Shown here: piece by piece, positions 1 through 5,030 of the stretch
Numbering within the stretch: the first letter of the stretch is position 1
Layout of the letters: each line of letters opens with the position of its first letter
Assembly (NCBI GenBank): GCA_026706425.1
Contig: JAPOYW010000678.1
Location: forward strand, 1 to 8,990
DNA: 8,990 nucleotides
Reading direction: 5' to 3'
Source of the DNA: Gammaproteobacteria bacterium
GTDB lineage: Bacteria > Pseudomonadota > Gammaproteobacteria > Pseudomonadales > Azotimanducaceae
Made by a program: the position numbers and the translations under genes
Notes under the pieces: generated by a model
Told to the model about the DNA's origin: nothing
Databases searched by the model: none
The model's input: the letters and a program-made list of their open reading frames with translations, nothing else

Positions 1-177
1 GGGGCATGCGGGCAGGGGTCGCCCAGGAACCTGGGAGGTCTCGTCGTCTCCACCCGACGGTGCGGCATGGACGGCCGCCATGATCTGACGTGGGACCGGT
101 ACGTCCGGCTGCTGACGCACTTCCCCCTGCCACCGCCGCGCGTCGTGCAGAGCGTCTATCGCACAGCTACACCATAG
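1..177 (+). CDS. C-terminal fragment of an unidentified protein (runs off left edge)
   Basis: Frame 1 is open from the first base to a TAG at 175-177, giving at least 58 residues. The codons end overwhelmingly in G or C, as expected for a real gene in this GC-rich DNA. The later half reads like an ordinary folded C-terminus (LTWDRYVRLLTHFPLPPP, then VVQSVYRTATP). I recognise no family. Frame 2 is also open from the edge, to a TGA at 86-88, so a different upstream gene ending there is the main alternative. The 235 bases from 178 to 412 hold no convincing gene or RNA. Confidence 0.35.
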   Translation, partial: GACGQGSPRNLGGLVVSTRRCGMDGRHDLTWDRYVRLLTHFPLPPPRVVQSVYRTATP

Positions 178-412
178 CCCGAGGAGCCGGATGCGCGAAT
201 CGCGCACGTCTGGATCTGTGGGAGCCGGGGGTGGGCAACCACCCTCGGCCACCCGGCGTCGCCCGTGTTCGTTGCGGCAGTGCGGACGGGTAGTGTCGGC
301 GGGCGGGGACAAAGCCCGACCCCAAGTGGGCGTCGCGCCGGGAGCACTCATTTGATTTGATGGGCCGTCGTGAAGGCACGATAGGATGCACTGATCGATC
401 GGATTAGCTGCT

Positions 413-859
413 ATGGCGACACACAACGATCTAAAAGACGGCAAGCGGACAGGCACACGCGGTCGCTTGAAGGGTCTTGACGAGATGCCCGTGGCACGGA
501 AGCGGAGGCCCTCGTCGTGTTCACGGCTAGGCGCTCACGTTGGCTACGCGCTTTGCCTCGCGCTGGCCGTATCGACCACGGCGGCACACGTCGCAATCTG
601 GTCGTCATCGCATGCGGAAAGGCTGTTCAGCGAGCTCCTCGCACGATGCCCGTTTCTCTCATCGACCGGGCACCTCGTTCACAGTGTTTGGATATCCTTG
701 CTCGCCAACGCCGCTGCCGTCGTCTTGGCAGTCGCGTTCTTCGATGCGCGGCGTCGCTACCGGGATTGGGCTTGGCAGACCCTTCTCTGGCTCCTGCTCG
801 CGGCATTCGCGGCGGGACTCGTACATGCCGCAACCGGTATTCCGGTGCACTTCGTGTAG
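413..859 (+). CDS. Small three-helix integral membrane protein, function unknown
   Basis: This encodes 148 residues if translation begins at ATG 413. An in-frame ATG at 485 (residue 25) would give a 124-residue protein and is an equally plausible start, because neither has a strong Shine-Dalgarno sequence. The first 40 residues are basic and polar. Three hydrophobic segments follow, at about residues 42-64, 90-110 and 120-140, separated by short charged loops (one is DARRRYRDW). The positive-inside rule would put the basic N-terminus and the second loop in the cytoplasm. Third codon positions are strongly G/C, supporting real coding. I recognise no family and no catalytic motif. The stop codon TAG overlaps the ribosome-binding site of the 42-residue ORF that follows, so the two are probably co-translated. 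It could be a membrane partner of downstream genes, but nothing shows that directly. Confidence 0.6.
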   Translation: MATHNDLKDGKRTGTRGRLKGLDEMPVARKRRPSSCSRLGAHVGYALCLALAVSTTAAHVAIWSSSHAERLFSELLARCPFLSSTGHLVHSVWISLLANAAAVVLAVAFFDARRRYRDWAWQTLLWLLLAAFAAGLVHAATGIPVHFV

Positions 860-868
860 GAGAATGTG

Positions 869-997
869 ATGAACACCACGGACTCGCGAGCGATCACGTG
901 GGAAGCCTGCCCAGACACCCCGCGCCGATGGGGGAACCAAACTAGGCGCACTGCGACGATGTGTTGGGTTGCCATTCCATTCGGGAGCTCTCCCTGA
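869..997 (+). CDS. Possible 42-residue protein translationally coupled to the membrane protein
   Basis: ATG 869 is preceded by AGGAG at 858-862 with a six-base spacer, among the best ribosome-binding sites in the window, and that site overlaps the stop codon of the preceding gene. The frame runs to TGA 995-997. The product begins MNTTDSRAITWEACPDTPRR, contains several Trp and Arg residues and no hydrophobic helix, and matches no family I know. It ends 35 bases before the Nmad3 start. It could be a small real protein, the start of a gene truncated by mutation, or a spurious ORF behind a chance Shine-Dalgarno sequence. Confidence 0.35.
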   Translation: MNTTDSRAITWEACPDTPRRWGNQTRRTATMCWVAIPFGSSP

Positions 998-1018
998 ACG
1001 ACGGTTCGCCTCCACTGT

Positions 1019-1024
1019 TACGAT
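1019..1024 (+). promoter_or_regulatory. Candidate -10 box for the Nmad3 gene (near-leaderless start)
   Basis: TACGAT fits the TANNNT consensus and lies eight bases before ATG 1033, so transcription would start about two bases before the start codon. No Shine-Dalgarno sequence precedes ATG 1033, which agrees with leaderless initiation. A -35 element is unclear: CTGAAC at 994-999 would need a 19-base spacer. The same arrangement appears upstream of the amidohydrolase and methyltransferase genes. Confidence 0.35.
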
Positions 1025-1032
1025 GCCCGGCC

Positions 1033-2397
1033 ATGAGGATCGTGTTCAGCCGCAAGGGATTCGATAGCGCGTCCGGCGGCGCACCCTCGCCGATCATCGA
1101 CCGCCGACCCGTCAGTCTTCCCATCCCTGTTCGGAACCCCCGGTCCGAGACGACCTACGGCGACCTTGGCCTCGGCCCGATCGTCGAGCGGGCAACGCGA
1201 GGTCGGCTCACCGCAGCGGATCTCTGTCACGACGATCCCATGTTCGAATCCGGTCGTTGCGCGTTCGGCCAGACAGGCACGGCGCAAAGCCACCTCGCCA
1301 ACCAAGGCGTGGGAATCGGCGACGTGTTCCTTTTCTTCGGTCTGTTCTCCCAGCCGGACGGCGGCGATCGCCATCACCGCATCTACGGATACCTCGAAGT
1401 CAAGGACGTGGCAAAGCTAGGAACTTCACCAACCCCCTCGGATCAGCCCACGGGCTTTTGGCGTCGCCATCCGCATACTATCGGCCAATGGAACGCCAAC
1501 AACACGATCTACACGGGACCGGGCGATACGGCCGCAACGGATGATCCGGGCCTGCGACTGTCGCTCCCGGACGGGCCGGTCAGCCACTGGGCGGTGCCCT
1601 CCTGGCTCCCCGACGCGGGACTCAGTTACCACGGGAACCCGACCAGATGGGAGTCCAAAGGGATTCTTCGCACTGCGGCACGGGGGCAGGAGTTCGTCGC
1701 CGACGCCACCGGGTCTCCCGAAGCCGTGCGGTGGCTGCGGAGCGTTCTCGCCGTGATCTCGCAGGAGCCGCCGGTAAAGGGCTCGGTGTCCGACCCTAGG
1801 GTCGTTATCGTCATGCTGCGTCAACCAAGAAGCCACAACGATCCGCGCACTGATCCGTTGTGGGAGTTCGGCAGCTTCGGCTGCACCGGATGCCATCGAC
1901 GGAACCTGATGAACCCGCGCAAGATGCAGGAGTTGAACGGGTGCAGGCTGGCGTTTGCGCAGGGCGGCGACTCCGAGGTTCGGCTCGTGCACGTCACGCC
2001 GCCGGTCAAGATGATTCACCACGGTTCGTTCGTGGAAGCGACTTGGCAACCGAGGGAGATGCCGCTCGCATACGACTCTGCACCCCTTCTGATCGACAAC
2101 CGGGGCGGCTCGGACTTTCCTGTATTGGTGGAAATGATCGACGGGGTCCGCAGACACACGCCCGTGAGCCGGTTCGCCAGCAGGTTCCGGGCCGCCGCCA
2201 GCCGCTTCCCGTCGACATCGGTCGCCGGTTGGTCGAGGGGTATCATGGCTTCCGACGACGCGGCGCGACCGTGGCGCAGCACTATGCCGACTCCCTACCG
2301 TATCCGCCGTCCCGGATCGACCAGGACCGAGAGGGCACGTACCACTCGCTCCTCGCATTGGCGGGCCAGTAGCATCTTTGAGGCAGGTGGCGAGTAG
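1033..2397 (+). CDS. Nmad3-domain protein with an additional C-terminal domain; probable frameshift in its 3' end
   Basis: The first ~240 residues match my recollection of Nmad3 (nucleotide modification-associated domain 3). This family was predicted from gene neighbourhoods to act with DNA-modifying enzymes; its biochemical activity is unknown. Hallmarks are the N-terminal MRIVFSRKGFDS, PSPIIDRRPVSLPIP (residues 18-32), TTYGDLGL (40-47), FGQTGTAQSHLANQGVGIGD (78-97), FLFFGLF (99-105), HPH (146-148), and a YHGNPTRW segment (199-206) followed by GQEFVAD. From about residue 250 a second domain follows, with GSFGCTGCHRR (280-290), RLAFAQGG (305-312) and VRLVHVTPP (316-324); I cannot name it. ATG 1033 is chosen because the family motif starts there. 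A GTG at 961 would add 24 unlike residues. The literal frame ends at 2395-2397, but after about residue 388 it turns into low-complexity Arg/Ser/Thr sequence, and the natural continuation lies in another frame (next entry). Whether the product is intact is uncertain. A methyltransferase lies 2.6 kb downstream on the same strand. Confidence 0.8.
   Translation: MRIVFSRKGFDSASGGAPSPIIDRRPVSLPIPVRNPRSETTYGDLGLGPIVERATRGRLTAADLCHDDPMFESGRCAFGQTGTAQSHLANQGVGIGDVFLFFGLFSQPDGGDRHHRIYGYLEVKDVAKLGTSPTPSDQPTGFWRRHPHTIGQWNANNTIYTGPGDTAATDDPGLRLSLPDGPVSHWAVPSWLPDAGLSYHGNPTRWESKGILRTAARGQEFVADATGSPEAVRWLRSVLAVISQEPPVKGSVSDPRVVIVMLRQPRSHNDPRTDPLWEFGSFGCTGCHRRNLMNPRKMQELNGCRLAFAQGGDSEVRLVHVTPPVKMIHHGSFVEATWQPREMPLAYDSAPLLIDNRGGSDFPVLVEMIDGVRRHTPVSRFASRFRAAASRFPSTSVAGWSRGIMASDDAARPWRSTMPTPYRIRRPGSTRTERARTTRSSHWRASSIFEAGGE
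2190..2372 (+). pseudogene. Out-of-frame true C-terminus of the Nmad3 protein (one-base frameshift)
   Basis: Around 2185-2205, a GCC/CGC-rich run, protein-like sequence leaves frame 1 and resumes in frame 3. Frame 3 then reads PLPVDIGRRLVEGYHGF, QHYADSLPYPP, SRIDQDREGTYHSLLALAGQ and ends at TAG 2370-2372. Frame 1 over the same bases is basic, repetitive and unlike a folded domain. Restoring one base would give a continuous protein of about 446 residues ending at 2372. This may be a true inactivating mutation, a sequencing or assembly error, or less likely programmed -1 slippage. No classical X-XXY-YYZ slippery heptamer is evident, which argues against the last. Confidence 0.6.
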
Positions 2398-2743
2398 AAT
2401 CCTGCCACGCGTGCAGGTCGCCCATCCGCCTTTGGGTCAACGGGACGCAGACCTTTACGCGTCCGGTCGCACCACACGAGGCACCCGGTACGTAGCAGCG
2501 CCGGGTCGTCGCTCCGCCCCGCCCACAATAAGGCACCACCTATCAGGGAGTGGATGGGTCCCGTGGGCACCTCTACGCATTCTGTCGTCGGATCGGGCAA
2601 CCGCTCGATCGAACCGATGTCAGCGCAATAGATGGCCAATCTTTCCACTTGTACCAACGTCCTCAGCGCTGTTTGCAGTTGCTTCGTTCGCCCGACGCAA
2701 GCTGGACGCCGACCAGCGGCTCACTCACGAGACCGAGTCTCGG
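2398..2743. other. Gene-free stretch between convergent genes
   Basis: No ORF here looks like a real gene, and I see no tRNA. Two inverted repeats are present. ACCCGG at 2483-2488 pairs with CCGGGT at 2501-2506 across a 12-base loop. A tighter one at 2731-2745 is listed separately. A - strand stretch at 2607-2639 reads LAIYCADIGSI, which resembles the first beta strand of an RNase H- or actin-like fold and may be a gene remnant. Nothing supports an intact gene around it. Confidence 0.5.
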
Positions 2744-2745
2744 TC
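2731..2745 (-). terminator. Hairpin at the 3' end of the first PhyH gene
   Basis: GACCGAG, a single T, then CTCGGTC form a perfect inverted repeat. As RNA it can fold into a six-pair stem with a three-base loop. It overlaps the end of the PhyH stop codon and lies between two convergent genes, a natural terminator position. No U-tract follows on either strand, so intrinsic termination would be weak at best. Confidence 0.3.
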
Positions 2746-3838
2746 AAGTCGTTGATCCTCGACGCTCCTCAACCACCGATTTCATGCCCTCCCATTCGTC
2801 CCACATGTCGCACAGGGCGGCCTTGGAACGTTCCCAGGGATTGTTGCCGTCCTCGTATTCCAGCCACTCGCCGCGTTGGCCCCGGTCCGGGTGGTCGGAG
2901 ATGCCGTTGACCATCTTGTCCGGTTGGCGCTTCTTGTTGCGGATTCGGAAGATGATGTTCATGCGGGTTTCGGTGCCCTCGTTGCGGGTACCGGAGTGCG
3001 GAATGTGGAATAGGGTGATGCAGGCGTCGCCCGGTTCCATCAGCACCTGCGTGGGTCTTGGCCAGCGCACGCCGTCGGGGGTCGTCTCGGAGGTGTCGTC
3101 GAGGAACTGCTCGCGGACGGATTCCGGAAGGTAGACGTGTCCGCAGCGGTTCGCGGCGTCGTAGTTGAGACGGGGCCAGCCCGGCCCTTCGGGGCCGATG
3201 CGGTCGTTGACGGAGCGTTGCCACCGGAAGAACTTCTCCGTGACGTGATGAGCGCCCCGCAAAAGCGCAGTCTGGCCGCAACCTTCCCGTGTCTGGTCGC
3301 TTAGGCAAACAAACGCGAACGCCGTGAAACTACCCATGCCCAAGGTCATTTCGGGATCCTCGAACAACGGCACGCTGTTGTGGCCCATCACCTCGGGACT
3401 GCGCCCGATGTCGCCCTTGGGACCCGACGTGATGTAGTGGTTGTAGATCTCCTCCGGTGTGCCTGTCTGGACCTCTTGGGGCACGCCAATGGTGCACAGC
3501 CCGTCCATGTGTGATTCCGCCCCGTAGTAGGGCTGGTCCTTGTCCCGGTAGCCCAGGTTGTTGAAATGGTCTCCCGGTTTGCGTACCCGGTTCGCACCCA
3601 CCTGGCAGACGATCGGCGGATCGAAGTAGCCCATCGCCTCGTGCAGGATCGGCGTGACGGTGGAGGCGTTCACCAGGTCGGTGAGTTCCTTCGTGCCGCC
3701 GGCGTACACGCCTTCCTCGGGGTTGCGGATGCGGTCGATGGCGGCATCGACGAGATCATCGGACACGGCTTTCTTCAGGACGATGTAGCCGTCGTCGTAG
3801 AGAGTTTGTTTCTGTTCCAGCGTCAGCGAATGGGTCAC
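2744..3838 (-). CDS. PhyH-family Fe(II)/2-oxoglutarate dioxygenase (phytanoyl-CoA dioxygenase-like), copy 1
   Basis: This is a 364-residue cytoplasmic protein of the phytanoyl-CoA dioxygenase family, non-haem iron enzymes that hydroxylate substrates using 2-oxoglutarate and O2. The iron-binding triad is visible: H110-x-D112 in ESHMDG, and the distal histidine H281 in IPHSGTRNEG. R292, 11 residues later, is the expected 2-oxoglutarate-binding arginine. The N-terminus (LTLEQKQTLYDDGYIVLKKAV) is the usual PhyH opening helix and strand. The protein is longer than minimal PhyH proteins, with an insertion of about 45 residues after HxD. GTG 3838 is chosen because GGGAGG lies just upstream. An upstream ATG at 3919 would overlap the amidohydrolase and lacks this support. 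It lies 62 bases downstream of the amidohydrolase on the same strand, so the two are probably co-transcribed and may act on one compound. The substrate cannot be told from sequence. The protein is clearly paralogous to the one at 7819-8889. Confidence 0.9.
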   Translation of the reverse strand: MTHSLTLEQKQTLYDDGYIVLKKAVSDDLVDAAIDRIRNPEEGVYAGGTKELTDLVNASTVTPILHEAMGYFDPPIVCQVGANRVRKPGDHFNNLGYRDKDQPYYGAESHMDGLCTIGVPQEVQTGTPEEIYNHYITSGPKGDIGRSPEVMGHNSVPLFEDPEMTLGMGSFTAFAFVCLSDQTREGCGQTALLRGAHHVTEKFFRWQRSVNDRIGPEGPGWPRLNYDAANRCGHVYLPESVREQFLDDTSETTPDGVRWPRPTQVLMEPGDACITLFHIPHSGTRNEGTETRMNIIFRIRNKKRQPDKMVNGISDHPDRGQRGEWLEYEDGNNPWERSKAALCDMWDEWEGMKSVVEERRGSTT

Positions 3839-3842
3839 GTCT

Positions 3843-3848
3843 CCTCCC
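3843..3848 (-). promoter_or_regulatory. Ribosome-binding site that decides the GTG start of PhyH copy 1
   Basis: On the - strand this reads GGGAGG, followed after four bases by GTG 3838. It is the strongest Shine-Dalgarno match near this gene and argues for the GTG rather than the ATG 81 bases upstream. It also suggests translation from an internal site of a polycistronic mRNA, unlike the leaderless-type first gene of this unit. Confidence 0.6.
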
Positions 3849-3900
3849 TTGTTCCCCTTTGTCGTCAATTCTAGTCGATCGTCGATCGCCTGATCGGGCC

Positions 3901-4746
3901 CTACCGCGTCGGTTGCCATCCGTATAAACGAACGGCGTTGCCGCCCATGAGCGCGGCCCGGTCGGAGTCGCCGAGTCGGGTCGTCTCATGGAATGCGTTT
4001 ACGCCCTCGGCGTAGCTCAAGAGCGCCACCGCCCTCGTCCAGTCCGTTCCCCACAGGCAGCGCTCGATGCCGAACGTATCGACAATGCGTTGCAGCGGAT
4101 CCCATATGTCGACGAAAGGAAACGGTTCGTGGGACAGGGTGCAGGCGCCGGTGATCTTGATCGCGACGTTGTCGTAGCGGGCGAGTGCCAGCACCTTGGG
4201 CAGATCGGCGAAGGATTCCGGCGGCGCCGGCGGCTGGAACGGCTGCCTCAGTCCTAGGTGGTCGAGCACGATTCGCGTGTCGGGATTGCGTTGGGCCAAG
4301 CCGCCTAGCAGCGGCGCATTGCCCCAGCATAGGACGTTCACCGTCAGCCCGGTCTTGGCGCCCGCTGCGAGAATTCGGTTGAGACCCGGGTCGCCGGCCT
4401 CCACCGCGAACGGGTCCGGCAGCATGATCCGCGCACCGACTACTCCGTCGAGGCGTGCCCACTCCTCCACTTGTTCCGCGACATCGTCGGCACCGGGGTC
4501 GAACGGCCTGACCAGGCCGAATCGTCCGGGATGCCTGGCGTGGACCTCCAATGCGTAGCTCGCGTCGTAGCGGTACATGCTGTAGGGCGAGACGAGGATC
4601 GCGCCGTCGACACCCACCTCGTCCATCGCCGCGACCATCTGATCGCCGGTCACTTCCGGGGGCCCGTGGAGAAAACCGATCCACGGCCGCTCGGGTCGAT
4701 CGCGCTCGTAGGCGTGGACTTGTGCGTCGATGACGGGCGTCTCCAT
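3901..4746 (-). CDS. Amidohydrolase family 2 (amidohydrolase-related TIM-barrel hydrolase/lactonase-like)
   Basis: The 281-residue product, starting METPVIDAQVHAYERDRPER, is a TIM-barrel hydrolase of the amidohydrolase-2 group. This group includes 2-pyrone-4,6-dicarboxylate lactonase-like and L-fuconolactonase-like enzymes and decarboxylases. Visible landmarks are the strand-1 motif D7-A-Q-V-H11, the ILVSPYSMYRYD segment (50-61), RIVLDHLGL with H163 (158-166), IKITGAC (196-202) and LWGTDWTRAV (231-240) with the conserved active-site D235. The first position of the usual HxH pair is Gln (Q9). This is common in the lactonase-like branch, some members of which need no metal. ATG 4746 is the start: it begins the family homology and has a TATGAT box just upstream. 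The frame stays open back to a TTG at 5004, but that part is unlike the family. It is the first gene of a - strand unit with PhyH copy 1, divergent from the methyltransferase. The substrate is unknown, but a role in breaking down a lactone or aromatic or sugar acid is reasonable. Confidence 0.9.
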   Translation of the reverse strand: METPVIDAQVHAYERDRPERPWIGFLHGPPEVTGDQMVAAMDEVGVDGAILVSPYSMYRYDASYALEVHARHPGRFGLVRPFDPGADDVAEQVEEWARLDGVVGARIMLPDPFAVEAGDPGLNRILAAGAKTGLTVNVLCWGNAPLLGGLAQRNPDTRIVLDHLGLRQPFQPPAPPESFADLPKVLALARYDNVAIKITGACTLSHEPFPFVDIWDPLQRIVDTFGIERCLWGTDWTRAVALLSYAEGVNAFHETTRLGDSDRAALMGGNAVRLYGWQPTR

Positions 4747-4755
4747 GACCGCCGG

Positions 4756-4761
4756 ATCATA
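4756..4761 (-). promoter_or_regulatory. Candidate -10 box for the amidohydrolase-PhyH operon
   Basis: The - strand reads TATGAT, five of six bases of the sigma-70 -10 consensus, then nine bases to ATG 4746. Transcription would start about three bases before the ATG. No Shine-Dalgarno sequence is present, consistent with near-leaderless translation. No good -35 hexamer is seen at 16-19 bases, so an activator may be needed or the match may be chance. Confidence 0.4.
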
Positions 4762-4969
4762 CAGCCCCGCGGACCGGTGCGGAGTCGGCTTGCCGAGCGA
4801 AGTACAAGCTGCGGCCTTTGCGCGTATCCACCGGAAAAACGTAACCGAGAATGACACGCCGGATTGTCCGGCCACCCGCGACTCCGACCGACTCCGGCCA
4901 ATCGCCGTGTGACAGATCGGGCAGATTTCCCACAGACGGACATCGTGCGCGGGTTCTATGATCCTTCCA

Positions 4970-4994
4970 CAGTTGAAAAAACAGCCAGTTGAAA
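4970..4994 (+). repeat. Nine-base direct repeat upstream of the methyltransferase promoter
   Basis: CAGTTGAAA occurs at 4970-4978 and again at 4986-4994, 16 bases apart. It lies in a locally A-rich patch just upstream of the -35 box, where an UP-element or an activator site would sit. It lies in the divergent region shared with the amidohydrolase operon. The function is unknown, and two copies of nine bases could still be chance. Confidence 0.45.
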
Positions 4995-4995
4995 C

Positions 4996-5024
4996 TTGAC
5001 TCAAGACGTCTGGACGTCTTTAAT
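4996..5024 (+). promoter_or_regulatory. Sigma-70-type promoter of the methyltransferase gene (leaderless)
   Basis: TTGACT at 4996-5001 and TTTAAT at 5019-5024 are separated by exactly 17 bases, the best promoter in the window. The last T of the -10 box is six bases short of 5030, so the predicted +1 is 5031, the A of the start ATG. Together with the absence of a Shine-Dalgarno sequence, this indicates a leaderless mRNA. A perfect palindrome fills most of the spacer. Confidence 0.72.
5003..5020 (+). promoter_or_regulatory. Palindromic operator overlapping the methyltransferase promoter
   Basis: AAGACGTC (5003-5010), TG, then GACGTCTT (5013-5020) is a perfect inverted repeat with eight-base arms. 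It also contains the palindrome GACGTC twice, eight bases apart. It occupies the spacer and the first two bases of the -10 box, so any bound protein would block RNA polymerase. The obvious candidate is the winged-helix-like N-terminus of the methyltransferase itself, or methylation of the site. An unlinked repressor is equally possible. Confidence 0.62.
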
Positions 5025-5030
5025 CCACAT

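Noticed and set aside
1426..2358. Long - strand ORF (310 codons)
   Set aside because: It is antisense to the Nmad3 gene, has Arg/Pro/Gly-rich low-complexity composition and no domain. It is a by-product of high GC.
2378..3134. + strand ORFs over 2378-2755 and 2550-3134
   Set aside because: They are mostly antisense to PhyH copy 1 and rich in Ser/Arg, with no domain and no ribosome-binding site.
3839..3919. N-terminal extension of PhyH copy 1 to an ATG at 3919
   Set aside because: It overlaps the amidohydrolase 3' end, and a strong ribosome-binding site lies immediately before GTG 3838, where PhyH homology begins.
3566..4854. + strand ORFs over 3566-3874 and 4471-4854
   Set aside because: They are antisense mirrors of the PhyH and amidohydrolase genes, with the Asp/Val/Arg bias expected from reading such genes backwards.
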